Assembly (NCBI RefSeq): GCF_037190085.1
Contig: NZ_JBBCJO010000011.1
Span: forward strand, 1-64,000
Direction: 5' to 3'
From: Gemmatimonas aurantiaca
GTDB lineage: Bacteria; Gemmatimonadota; Gemmatimonadetes; Gemmatimonadales; Gemmatimonadaceae
DNA: 64,000 bases
Shown here: positions 37,752 through 46,070 of the stretch, in pieces
Layout: every line of letters starts with the position of its first letter
How positions within the stretch are numbered: position 1 is the first letter of the stretch
Program-made: the position numbers and the translations under genes
The notes under the pieces: model-generated
The model's input: only the letters and a program-made list of their open reading frames with translations
The model's database searches: none
Told to the model about the DNA's origin: nothing

Positions 37752-38261
37752 ATGACTGAACTGTTGCTGCTGCGTGTGGTGCATATCCTCGCCGGAACCT
37801 GCTGGCTTGGCACGGTGCTGGTGAACACCCTCTTCCTGATGCCGGCCGTGGGCCGTGTGGGCGCTCCCGGCGGCCTGGTGATGAAAGCGCTCACCGAGCG
37901 CGGCATTCTGCGCTGGTTGTTCGGATCGTCGGTGCTGACGTTGCTGTCGGGCATGCGTCTCCTGTCGATCCTCGCCGCCAATGCACCCGGCGTGTTCTTC
38001 CAATCGCGGATGGGACACATGTTCATGGCCGCCGGAAGCGCCGCCCTGCTGGCGTTCCTCGTGGCGATGATGGTGATCCGGCCGTCCCACGCCAGGGCGG
38101 CGGTGCTGTTGGGCCGTGCGGGTGATGCGTCGGACGCCGATCGACGGGCGCTGCAGGAGCAGGCCGCCCGTCTGCGTGCGCGTGCGGGGATAGCATCGGC
38201 GGCCAATGTCGCGCTGCTGGTGGCGAGTGTGACCGGGATGGCGGTGGCGCGATATCTCTGA
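37752..38261 (+). CDS. Four-helix membrane protein
   Basis: Hydrophobic helices lie at about residues 5-27, 53-75, 92-110 and 148-168 (for example VVHILAGTCWLGTVLVNTLF). The first-helix His and layout recall CopD/DUF2269-type membrane proteins, but no metal-binding motif is certain. No Shine-Dalgarno is visible at ATG 37752. Confidence 0.6.
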   Translation: MTELLLLRVVHILAGTCWLGTVLVNTLFLMPAVGRVGAPGGLVMKALTERGILRWLFGSSVLTLLSGMRLLSILAANAPGVFFQSRMGHMFMAAGSAALLAFLVAMMVIRPSHARAAVLLGRAGDASDADRRALQEQAARLRARAGIASAANVALLVASVTGMAVARYL

Positions 38262-38391
38262 GGAGCGCTCGAGGATCGCTGACCGCGGCGTACGGGTGAC
38301 GCCGATGGCATGGGGCGTGTCCGTCTGCGAACTTCCGGCGAGGCACTGCAGGAAGTCATCCAGTTAGGTATTCCCCGGCCCGATCGCGGAC

Positions 38392-39786
38392 ATGCTGACC
38401 CGGCTTCGCATCAGGAACTTCAAGGCATGGAAGGACACCGGAGCGGTGCGCATGGCGCCGCTCACGGTGCTCTTCGGCGCGAACAGCGCGGGGAAGAGCA
38501 GCCTCGGTCATCTGCTGTTGGCGCTCAAGCAGACAGCGTCGTCGTCGGATCGTCGACGGGCGCTGCACACCGGCGACGATGCCTCGCTCGTGGACCTCGG
38601 CGGTTTCGTGGAAAGCCTGCATGGACGCGATCCGAACGTGCCGCTGGAGTTTCTGCTGGACTGGCGACTCGATGCGCCGATGCGGGTGAGCAATCCGCTC
38701 GTGGATGGCGAGACGTACGTTGGCGATCATCTCCGGTTGAGCAGTGACCTGGTGGCAGCGCCGGATGGACAGCCGGTCGTGCGGCGACTCGAGTACGCGC
38801 TCCTGGATGGTGTGTCCGAGCCGTCGCAGGTCACGCTGCATGTCACGCTCACGCAGGATGCGCAGGGCGAGGTGACGCTGCGGAGCGCGCCGTACACGCT
38901 GGAGACTGCGCCGGGACGCACGTGGCCACTGGAAGCGCCGGAGAAGTTCTATCGTCTTTCCGATCGTTCGCTGGCGCGGTATCGCAACGCCGATTTTCTC
39001 GCCGACTTCGCGCTCGACGTGGAGCGGCAGTTCGCGGCGCTGAGTCATCTCGGTCCGTTGCGTGAAGCGCCGCGTCGTCTGTATGGCTGGTTGGGCAACA
39101 CCCCGGAAGACGTGGGTGTGCGCGGCGAGTACGCCATCGCGTGTCTGCTGGCCGCCGATGCGGAGCAGCGCGTGTTGCGTCGTGCGCCCGGAGCGACAGC
39201 CGAGCCCTTTGCGGAATTCATTGCGCATTGGTTGGAAGACCTGGGCGTGATCGAGCGTTTCGATGTGCGCCCCACCGCACCCGGGCGGCGTGAGTATGAG
39301 GTGCGCGTGAAGACGCTGGGTGGACTCACCGACGTGGCGCTTCCCGATGTGGGATTCGGCGTGTCGCAGGTGCTGCCCGCGCTGGTGCAGGCGTTCTATT
39401 GCGCGCCCGGATCGACGGTGTGGATGGAGCAGCCCGAAATCCATCTGCACCCCGAAGTCCAGGCGAAGCTGGCCGACGTCTTCATCTCGGCCGTGCATGC
39501 AGAAGAGAACGACCGCGCGCGCAATGTGCAGCTCGTGGTCGAGACCCATTCGGAGCACTTTCTCAATCGTCTGCAGCGTCGCATTGCCGAGGAAGCCATC
39601 GCACCGGAGGACGTGGCGGTGTACTTCGCAAGACCGGGTGCGGACGGCGCGCAGCTCGAAGAACTCGTGGTGAACGAATACGGCGACATCGTGAACTGGC
39701 CGCACAACTTCTTCGGCGACGAGATGGGTGAACTCGTGGCGCGCACGGAGGCAGCGTCGCCGCGTCGTGGAAAAGGTGGCGCGTGA
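38392..39786 (+). CDS. AAA15 (ABC-like) ATPase with DUF3696, first gene of ATPase-PIN-RNA ligase operon
   Basis: MLTRLRIRNFKAWKDTG, then Walker A LFGANSAGKSSLGHLLL, Walker B WMEQPEIHLHPEVQAKLAD and the switch His in VVETHSEHFLNRL mark an OLD/AAA15-type ATPase. The C-terminus (ELVVNEYGDIVNWPHNFFGD) is DUF3696. These ATPases often serve as sensor or gate for a toxic effector in phage-defence pairs such as PARIS or Septu. No TOPRIM nuclease domain is fused here. Its stop overlaps the PIN gene start (GTGA), and the operon's only effector-like partner is that nuclease. Confidence 0.88.
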   Translation: MLTRLRIRNFKAWKDTGAVRMAPLTVLFGANSAGKSSLGHLLLALKQTASSSDRRRALHTGDDASLVDLGGFVESLHGRDPNVPLEFLLDWRLDAPMRVSNPLVDGETYVGDHLRLSSDLVAAPDGQPVVRRLEYALLDGVSEPSQVTLHVTLTQDAQGEVTLRSAPYTLETAPGRTWPLEAPEKFYRLSDRSLARYRNADFLADFALDVERQFAALSHLGPLREAPRRLYGWLGNTPEDVGVRGEYAIACLLAADAEQRVLRRAPGATAEPFAEFIAHWLEDLGVIERFDVRPTAPGRREYEVRVKTLGGLTDVALPDVGFGVSQVLPALVQAFYCAPGSTVWMEQPEIHLHPEVQAKLADVFISAVHAEENDRARNVQLVVETHSEHFLNRLQRRIAEEAIAPEDVAVYFARPGADGAQLEELVVNEYGDIVNWPHNFFGDEMGELVARTEAASPRRGKGGA

Positions 39787-40358
39787 GTGGTACGTCCACT
39801 GGCACCGTTGTGGACGCCGGTACGGATATCGGCATGGACACGGTGGTGGTCGATACGAACGTCATACTCGTGGCCAACGAAGCACACGAGCGTGTGGGGG
39901 AATCGTGTGTGGTGACGTGTGTGCAACGCCTGCACGCACTCATGCACGGCGGGCGACTCGCCATCGACGATGGATATCGCATTCTGGGGGAGTATCTGCA
40001 CAAGACGGAGCCTGCCACCGGCAAGCGCGCGGGCGACACGTTCGTGAAGTGGCTGCTGCGCAACAACTTCAATCCCGCACGGTGTGATCAGGTAGCGCTG
40101 GTGGAAACGCCGGAGCGCGGCTTCGAGAGTTTTCCCGACGACGAGCGGCTGGCACACTTCGATCTGTCCGATCGCAAATTCGCGGCCGTGTCGGCGGCGC
40201 ATAAGGAGCGGCCACCCATCTGGCAGGCCACCGATTCCAAGTGGCTGGGATGGGCGCCCGCACTGCAGGATCATGGTGTGACGGTGGAGTTCCTGTGCCC
40301 GAGTGATATCCAGTCGTTCGAGGGAGCGAAGAGCGCGCGCAGAGAGGGCGTGGGCTGA
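39783..40358 (+). CDS. PIN-domain nuclease
   Basis: The PIN acidic residues are laid out as expected: D24 in VVVDTNVILVANEA, D62/D63 and E70 in AIDDGYRILGEYL, D130 in LSDRKFAAVSAAH, and D151 in QATDSKWLGW. PIN enzymes are metal-dependent ribonucleases (VapC-like toxins, rRNA/tRNA cleavers) that leave 3'-OH and 5'-phosphate ends. GTG 39783 overlaps the ATPase stop; ATG 39834 is an alternative start closer to the domain. The stop overlaps the RNA ligase start (TGATG). Confidence 0.78.
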   Translation: MSGTSTGTVVDAGTDIGMDTVVVDTNVILVANEAHERVGESCVVTCVQRLHALMHGGRLAIDDGYRILGEYLHKTEPATGKRAGDTFVKWLLRNNFNPARCDQVALVETPERGFESFPDDERLAHFDLSDRKFAAVSAAHKERPPIWQATDSKWLGWAPALQDHGVTVEFLCPSDIQSFEGAKSARREGVG

Positions 40359-41047
40359 TGTCGTTCTTCCGTTTCCCGCACACGCCGCATCTCACCTGGC
40401 TGGGCCCCGGGCAACCGCGGGACGACAAGGTGTTGTCGCCGATGGAAGCGCGTGAGTTTCTGGCGGGCGATGTGGTGGTGGAAGAAAAAGTCGACGGCGC
40501 GAATCTGGGCTTCTCGGTGGATGCGCACGGTGTGTTGCGCGCGCAGAACCGCGGGAGCTATATCGACCTCGATGCGCCACAGGGACAGTGGAAGCCGCTC
40601 AAACGCTGGTTGTCCATGCGGCGCGCGGCGCTGGAGGAGGCGCTGAGACCAGAACTGATGTTGTTCGGGGAATGGTGTCATGCGGTGCACAGCGTGCGGT
40701 ATACCCGATTGCCGGACTGGTTCCTGGCATTCGATGTGTACGATCGCGCAGCCGGTGTGTTCTGGAGCGTGGACCGGAGGGATGCGCTGGCGCGGTCATT
40801 GGACATCGCCGTGGTGCCGGAGCTCGCGCGCGGAAAGTTGCGCGTGGAGGAGCTGACGGCGCTGCTGGGCGCATCGCGGCTCACCGACGGACCAGCGGAG
40901 GGCGTGTACGTGCGTCGGGAGACCGATGGGCAACTCACGGCGCGGGCGAAGGTCGTGCGCGCGGAGTTCGTACAGGCCATCGGGGAGCACTGGTCGAAGC
41001 GGAGGTTGGAGGTGAATGCGGTGGAGGGGGGGCGGGATTCGAGATGA
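40358..41047 (+). CDS. ATP-dependent RNA ligase
   Basis: Nucleotidyltransferase motifs are in order: motif I VVEEKVDGANLGF with the adenylated Lys44, then RAQNRGSYI, motif III LMLFGEWCHAVHSV (E105), motif IV AEGVYVRRE (E181) and motif V RAKVVRAEF (K198). At 229 residues it is compact, like small Rnl-type RNA ligases, with no added DNA-binding domains. It would seal 3'-OH/5'-phosphate breaks, the ends that PIN nucleases leave. AGAGGG lies about 10 nt before ATG 40358. It ends at the edge where base composition drops. Confidence 0.85.
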   Translation: MSFFRFPHTPHLTWLGPGQPRDDKVLSPMEAREFLAGDVVVEEKVDGANLGFSVDAHGVLRAQNRGSYIDLDAPQGQWKPLKRWLSMRRAALEEALRPELMLFGEWCHAVHSVRYTRLPDWFLAFDVYDRAAGVFWSVDRRDALARSLDIAVVPELARGKLRVEELTALLGASRLTDGPAEGVYVRRETDGQLTARAKVVRAEFVQAIGEHWSKRRLEVNAVEGGRDSR

Positions 41048-41513
41048 CTCGAAGATTTTGGTGGGGTTTCACGAGGTCGCTGTACTTGTGTGAAGTTCAA
41101 TTTTGTAAAGCATAAATCAGCATAGTCGCATTTCGAGGCGGCTCCTGAGCGCGGTGACAGCTCGCAAGCCCATGGACGGAGCCTAGGTGTCGCCGACGTT
41201 GATCGCTCGGCGCGCACGCCGACAGAAACGCTCGCATTACTTGATGTGACGGTAGAGCTGGCCCTTCCACCGTTATCACGACCCGCTTTGACCGGCTACT
41301 CCGCCATGTGCACGCCATCCCTTGCGGGTTCCGATCCTGGCGGACCAAACTCAACGCGGTGATCGACGCCTGGTATTGCCTCCCGATAGCCAGTCTCGGT
41401 GCTCGATCGTGGTGGTCAGTTTTGCGATGTTCAGTGGCTGGACTCTAGGTGTCCACCAAGGTCGAAGGCGGCCGGCGGTATTTCAGTGGACAAACCAACA
41501 CATATGACGGTGG
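41048..41513. other. No gene seen; left edge of the low-GC island
   Basis: From here the composition shifts visibly toward A+T. Open frames here are short, lack ribosome sites and have no recognisable family. Nothing that qualifies as an att site, IS end or tRNA was found. Confidence 0.6.
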
Positions 41514-41945
41514 ATGACCATGCTTCTTCTTCGCTTTCTCCCAGCCCTGTTTTTTGCGCTCGTTGCCACGCCCGCTGTAGCTGATATGAGTTGCGGTCGC
41601 CCCCCACTCGATGCGCAGCCACGTTGCAAGAAAGGATGTCCGTGCGGAAACGCATGCATCAGTTGCTCGAAGACATGCCGGATCGGCTCAGGAAGTGCGA
41701 GATCAGAGCCATCGACGACATCATCTTCCCGAGCCGAGCCCCAGAAGCTCATTGGTGGAACGGGCGTCGACGGTGCTGCTCGTGTCTACACGGGCAAATG
41801 GCTCGGGTCTTCGGCGAATCAGTTCTATTTCCGCGCCAGTTGTCCGATCGTGAAGCTGCTGCCAGCAGCCGATGTCGTTGCCTTACCCGATTCCATTGCC
41901 GCCGAAGGGATTCGATTCCGACGATTGGCCATGCCGGGCTGCTGA
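41514..41945 (+). CDS. Secreted Cys-rich small protein
   Basis: A signal peptide (MLLLRFLPALFFALVATPAV) is followed by a Cys-rich cluster (SCGRPPLDAQPRCKKGCPCG, NACISCSKTCRIG) and a C-terminal segment (FYFRASCPIVKLLPAADVVA, then GIRFRRLAMPGC) recalling small secreted Cys-containing domains found beside phage and defence genes. ATG 41514 or ATG 41520 could start it. It is convergent with vsr. The function is unknown. Confidence 0.55.
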   Translation: MTMLLLRFLPALFFALVATPAVADMSCGRPPLDAQPRCKKGCPCGNACISCSKTCRIGSGSARSEPSTTSSSRAEPQKLIGGTGVDGAARVYTGKWLGSSANQFYFRASCPIVKLLPAADVVALPDSIAAEGIRFRRLAMPGC

Positions 41946-41999
41946 TCGGCTACTGTGTCCACCAGATGAATTGCCACCGAAACTCGCATCGCATGACAA

Positions 42000-42404
42000 T
42001 CAGCAAAGTTTCGAACAGAGTTTCCGCTTCGCCACCACTGGGAGTTCACATTGCCAGAGCGAAACTACTGTAAACCCGAGTTTTGTCAGCGCTCGCACTT
42101 TTGCTCGATCTCGGGTGCGATTGGCCGCAAGTTTCGCCTCCCAGAACTCCCTGTTACGCCTCGGCAGCTTTGCCAATTTGCATCCACGATGCCCATGCCA
42201 GAAGCAACCATGGACGAAGATGACGAGCTTCCGATGCTTGTTCGCGAAATCGGGTGTCCCCGGCAATCCCTTCACATTGCGTCGCATGCGAATGCCCAGC
42301 TCCCGCAGAATGACCGCTGTCGCTTCTTCCGGCGCCGTGCCGCTGCGTCGTACTCTCTTCATGAGAGCGGAACGTCGCGGATCGGTTTTCAGTTTCGTCG
42401 TCAA
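42000..42404 (-). CDS. vsr: Very short patch repair endonuclease Vsr
   Basis: Vsr nicks DNA 5' to T in T:G mismatches that arise when 5-methylcytosine deaminates. The family motif LPGTPDFANKHRKLVIFVHG, then CFWHGHRGC holds the metal Asp (D52) and His residues. The start is TTG 42404, overlapping the dcm TGA, and it covers the conserved PRRSALMKRVRRSGTAPE region. It is paired with dcm as in E. coli. Confidence 0.9.
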   Translation of the reverse strand: MTTKLKTDPRRSALMKRVRRSGTAPEEATAVILRELGIRMRRNVKGLPGTPDFANKHRKLVIFVHGCFWHGHRGCKLAKLPRRNREFWEAKLAANRTRDRAKVRALTKLGFTVVSLWQCELPVVAKRKLCSKLC

Positions 42405-43588
42405 AGCAACAAAGGTTGCTGTTCGTCCGTGGACGAGAGCATGTAACTGCGGTGAGCATCGAGCGCTTCGAGAAATCCAGGTCGGAATCGCAGCGATCCT
42501 GCGCGTGCGCGCTGCAGGAATCCTGTGGTCGCGCGTGCAGAGAGTGGTGCGCCCTCGTGTTGCAAGAACTCCGATAGAGACGGGTGCACCAGACCACTGG
42601 GAAACATCGACACGTCCATGGCCTGCCGCCCCTTCGCATTACCCCATGCAGCAACGGGCCAAGAACTTCCCCGAGCCAGCACCTGCCCGTTCATGCTTCG
42701 CCCGCTCGTAACAGTCGACAACAGCGCTCGCCCAACCCATTCCGCGACCGAAGTGGTGACGGCGTTACCCACCAGTTTCCATCGCTTGCCGAGTGCCCGA
42801 CGATCGCTTCCCACTGCAGCGGTCCAATCAGCAGGGAATCCCTGCATCCGTTCTGCGTCTCGAATATCCGGCGTGAACACCATCCCATCGGTGACGCGCC
42901 AGATGGCCGGCGGTGAGGCGATACCGATGGTGGAGCCGCCCTTCAATGTCGGCACGGCATCGACAGCCCAACCAAGTCCCCCACGCCCTTCTGTCCAGTA
43001 AAAACCGAAGGCCGAGGCATGGTCCGGATCACGAGCCTGCTCTCCGATATCCTCACCGAACAACACGGGCCGCGGATCTTCTGTGCGGGATGCCAGCAGG
43101 ATCACCCGCTGGCGCCGCTGAGGAACGCCGAATGCGCGCGAATCCACGACTCGGTATGCCCAGGTGAAACCAAGTTCTTCGAGCCGCGTCGCCAGATGTT
43201 CCATGGCAGCACCACGGCCAAGTCGGAGCATGAATGACACATTTTCGAGCAGCAGCCAGGATGGGCTGCTCTTGGGCTTCGTGACCAGACGAAAGATCTC
43301 GTCCACCAATCCTGACTGCGTTCCCCCGATACCGGCGGTTCGTCCCGCCTGGCTCAAATCCTGACAAGGAAAGCCGGCAGCCAGCAGATCCACGCGAGGA
43401 AGAGCCTTCAGTGTCCGTACGTCGGCTTCGATGGGCGCTTCCGGAAATCGCTGCCGAAGAACCGACTGCGCGGAACCATCGATTTCGCAGAGCAGTCGGG
43501 TCGCGAATCCGGCTTTTTCGAGCCCGTATTCGATACCGCCGATGCCTGCGAACAATCCGATCGAGGAAAGAGTGCCTGGCGAAGACAT
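42401..43588 (-). CDS. dcm: DNA (cytosine-5)-methyltransferase (Dcm family)
   Basis: C5-methyltransferase motifs are complete: motif I GLFAGIGGIEYGLEKAG, motif IV AAGFPCQDLSQAG with the catalytic Cys, motif VI LLLENVSFML, and motif VIII QRRQRVILLAS. A variable target-recognition region precedes WGNAKGRQAMDVSMFPSG; its recognition sequence cannot be read from the sequence alone. It methylates the host's cognate sites. It is followed by vsr with a TTGA overlap and preceded by a nuclease gene on the same strand. Confidence 0.92.
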   Translation of the reverse strand: MSSPGTLSSIGLFAGIGGIEYGLEKAGFATRLLCEIDGSAQSVLRQRFPEAPIEADVRTLKALPRVDLLAAGFPCQDLSQAGRTAGIGGTQSGLVDEIFRLVTKPKSSPSWLLLENVSFMLRLGRGAAMEHLATRLEELGFTWAYRVVDSRAFGVPQRRQRVILLASRTEDPRPVLFGEDIGEQARDPDHASAFGFYWTEGRGGLGWAVDAVPTLKGGSTIGIASPPAIWRVTDGMVFTPDIRDAERMQGFPADWTAAVGSDRRALGKRWKLVGNAVTTSVAEWVGRALLSTVTSGRSMNGQVLARGSSWPVAAWGNAKGRQAMDVSMFPSGLVHPSLSEFLQHEGAPLSARATTGFLQRARAGSLRFRPGFLEALDAHRSYMLSSTDEQQPLLL

Positions 43589-43643
43589 CCGATGGAGAAA
43601 GGAGGATCCGAAATGTAATGTTCGGGCGTTGTTCGGGCAAGCC

Positions 43644-44504
43644 TCAGCGGGCTTGGAATCGGCCGTCGTATAGGCTCGCGATGCGGGTGATCATCGTTTC
43701 GTAGTGGTAGTTCTCCCCGCCTGCGGGAAAGCCGGGAATGTTCGCGATATCGACGTTGCCGCCATCGTTCCGCATGTGCAGCGGGAGCACGCCGACGGCG
43801 TCGAAGCCGTGTTCGGTCGTGTGACTTCGTACGCGAAGTTTTCGGACACGGTCGAGGATCACCTGCGCACCGTTGGGTTGGCGTTCGATCGTGACTTCGG
43901 GGGCGGCGGGATCGAAACCTCTCTTGTTGCGATCCGAGCTGACGAACTCCGAGGAGGAGTTGATCATCACCAGGCCGACTGCCACCGCATGTTGCGAAGC
44001 CCCGTTGATGCAGGTGTATGCGGACGTCAACTCGTCGAATAGTCGAGGGGCGGCACGTACATGCGCTGTCATGGCTGCTTTTGCCTCGAGCGCCATCAAG
44101 ACATCCCCCACGGGGCGATTCTCGAGTGGGGGAAGGGAAGCCAGCACCTCCGTCTCCTTGTCGTCGAGAATCACCCCATACTCTCTCGCCAGGTCCGCGA
44201 AGGACCGCCATCGCCCGGGTGCCTCTTCCTCGTCTTCCTCGCGTGGGACACAGATGACCAGGTCGAGATCCTTCTGCTTGTCGGTGCGGAAGTCGATCAT
44301 CCGATGGTTGATCCCGAACGCCACCTTTCCTTCGAGTGCGTGCCGACGTAGGAGGGGGCATCGCTGGAGCACATCGAAGAGCACCACCCAGCACGCGACC
44401 TTGGAATGTCGGTCGCTCCGGGAGTGGTACTGCCAATTGTTGCCGTGCTGATCGGCGATGCGTGTCGCCGACATACTTCGTGCGATGATGCGTTGGCCGA
44501 ACAT
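43644..44504 (-). CDS. Putative PD-(D/E)XK restriction endonuclease next to dcm
   Basis: With start 44504, the sequence has a D-x(n)-ExK layout: KDLDLVICVPRE (D79/D81) then VLMALEAKAAMTAHV (E140, K142), the core of a PD-(D/E)XK nuclease. QHGNNWQYHSRSDRHSKVAC precedes it. Location directly upstream of dcm and vsr on the same strand makes it the likely restriction enzyme of a type II system. The start is uncertain: 44600, 44504 and 44474 are all possible, none with a good ribosome site. Starts upstream of about 44600 would collide with the divergent HNH gene. Confidence 0.6.
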   Translation of the reverse strand: MFGQRIIARSMSATRIADQHGNNWQYHSRSDRHSKVACWVVLFDVLQRCPLLRRHALEGKVAFGINHRMIDFRTDKQKDLDLVICVPREEDEEEAPGRWRSFADLAREYGVILDDKETEVLASLPPLENRPVGDVLMALEAKAAMTAHVRAAPRLFDELTSAYTCINGASQHAVAVGLVMINSSSEFVSSDRNKRGFDPAAPEVTIERQPNGAQVILDRVRKLRVRSHTTEHGFDAVGVLPLHMRNDGGNVDIANIPGFPAGGENYHYETMITRIASLYDGRFQAR

Positions 44505-44625
44505 TCGCTGGCGGTAGTGGTGGTGAGCTTCCGAACGCAGAAACTTAGCCTCGGTGACGGCAAGATGCCGTGGTCCTGGTGCGGCCCTCGTCGGCGACAT
44601 AGTTTCGCGAAATGCTGGCCAGACC

Positions 44626-45471
44626 ATGCCCTTCGATCTGAGGCTGCTGAAGTTGGGATGTCTCTACACGCGCCCTGAACTTGCGACGCTGTGGGGCTAC
44701 GAAGACTATCATGCCCTCGCGAGGGGAGTATTCACTCCTCGCGGAGCGGGTACGATCGTTTTGTTCGTCACGCGTCGAAAGCAGCAAGGGCTCACGGCAT
44801 ACGACGACTATATCAATGGCGACCTTCTCCACTGGGAAGGCGAACAGGGGCATCGGAATGATCGTCGAATAGCGCGAGCAGTGGAGAACGGAGAGTCCAT
44901 ACATCTGTTCTATCGAGACGTCCACCACACTCCCTTTCGGTATCACGGGCAGATCCTGCTCACTCGTTTCACAGGGCGTCGTGATGCGCCAAGCAAGTTC
45001 AAGTTCGAGCTGCTGCACAACATGAGCGCAGTAGATGATCTACGCGTTCATCGGCACGAGTTGGAGAGTCTTCCCACGACGGAACGTGAGCAAGTGACGA
45101 AAGCGAGGGTGGGGCAAGGGAGGTTTCGCGAGAGGCTCCTCCGTTTCTGGAGAGGTTGTGCGATAACAGGCGTGGAGCGTGCCGATCTCGTTCGTGCTTC
45201 GCACATCAAGCCATGGAGGGTCAGCACGAACGAGGAGCGCATGGATCCATTCAATGGGTTATTGCTGCTACCTCAGTACGATCATCTCTTCGATGGAGGA
45301 TACATATCGTTCGACGACGACGGCCGGCTCCTGAAGTCACCCGTCATCGAGGATATATCACCCGCGATACTGGGGTTCGAGCCTCGTGCGAAGCTGCGAC
45401 GAATCACCGAGGAACACAGGAAGTTTCTCGAATTTCATCGCTCAAATTTGTTCATTCGACGAAGCGCCTGA
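44626..45471 (+). CDS. DUF3427-HNH endonuclease, candidate restriction enzyme
   Basis: The N-terminal part (RLLKLGCLYTRPELATLWGY, GTIVLFVTRRKQQ, DDYINGDLLHWEGEQGH) resembles DUF3427, and the C-terminus (CAITGVERADLVRASHIKPW, NGLLLLPQYDHLFDGGYISF) is an HNH_2 nuclease. Related fusions read modified or specific DNA and cleave it. Divergent from the dcm operon, it could be a modification-dependent (type IV-like) enzyme or part of the same system. The alternative of a generic HNH nuclease cannot be ruled out. Confidence 0.75.
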   Translation: MPFDLRLLKLGCLYTRPELATLWGYEDYHALARGVFTPRGAGTIVLFVTRRKQQGLTAYDDYINGDLLHWEGEQGHRNDRRIARAVENGESIHLFYRDVHHTPFRYHGQILLTRFTGRRDAPSKFKFELLHNMSAVDDLRVHRHELESLPTTEREQVTKARVGQGRFRERLLRFWRGCAITGVERADLVRASHIKPWRVSTNEERMDPFNGLLLLPQYDHLFDGGYISFDDDGRLLKSPVIEDISPAILGFEPRAKLRRITEEHRKFLEFHRSNLFIRRSA

Positions 45472-45673
45472 AACAACCTGATACGAGCGGGCGTACTCCA
45501 GTCCAGATGTTTCATCGACTGTCGCGAACGTCAACGCGATTGGTCTTGCCTCTAAAGTTGGCCCAGACCGATTCGCTTTATGCGGTACAGGTGGTCTTGC
45601 AAGAGCATTGTGTGTCCCACTTTCTGGAGCTGTGGGCCGCGACTATTCCTGTTCCTAGGTGATGTCACCGATG

Positions 45674-45705
45674 CTATTTACCGCAAAATGTATTACAGTA
45701 AATAG
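45674..45705. promoter_or_regulatory. Inverted repeat upstream of a HigBA-like pair, candidate operator
   Basis: Perfect 8-bp arms (45674-45681, 45698-45705) with a 16-nt spacer lie in an AT-rich patch 39 nt before the toxin start. A smaller palindrome (45658-45669) sits just upstream. Toxin-antitoxin operons are usually autoregulated through such repeats; the binding protein would be the HTH antitoxin. Confidence 0.45.
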
Positions 45706-45743
45706 ACGTCACCAACCCGACCTTCACCTCGCTTTTCGCAGCA

Positions 45744-46070
45744 GTGCTGATCGCCTTTGAGACTCGCGACCTCCGAACCGTATGTCTCACGCGGGAGGCT
45801 GCTGTCACCAAGTATGGTGAGACGATCGCTTCGCTGCTGATCGACCGTCTTGCCGATCTCCGGGCTGCGACTAGTATCAGCGATCTTATCGCTGTTGAGC
45901 CTCGCCTGCTTCCCGATGTCGGCGAGGGTACCCTGGCACTAGACTTGACGGATAGCCTCGTGCTCATTTTCTGTGCTAACCACTCGGATCTTCCGCGCAG
46001 CGCGGAGGGAATGATGGATTGGACCCGCGTGAGTCGCGTCCGATTACTTCGTATCGAGGCTCATGACTAG
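45744..46070 (+). CDS. HigB/RelE-type toxin
   Basis: FETRDLRTVCLTREAAVTKY, GETIASLLIDRLADLRAATS resembles HigB-type mRNA interferases of the RelE fold, which cut mRNA on the ribosome. GTG 45744 is the only good start. It overlaps the HTH-ImmA antitoxin gene by 8 nt, the usual toxin-first order of HigBA modules. Whether it is active cannot be judged from sequence. Confidence 0.7.
   Translation: MLIAFETRDLRTVCLTREAAVTKYGETIASLLIDRLADLRAATSISDLIAVEPRLLPDVGEGTLALDLTDSLVLIFCANHSDLPRSAEGMMDWTRVSRVRLLRIEAHD

Noticed and set aside
38392..40358. ATPase plus nuclease as a PARIS-like (AriA/AriB) pair
   Set aside because: The second gene is PIN-type, not the DUF4435/TOPRIM nuclease of PARIS, and an RNA ligase follows.
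41048..41513. Insertion-sequence remnant at the island edge
   Set aside because: The open frames are short and no terminal repeats or transposase motifs are visible.
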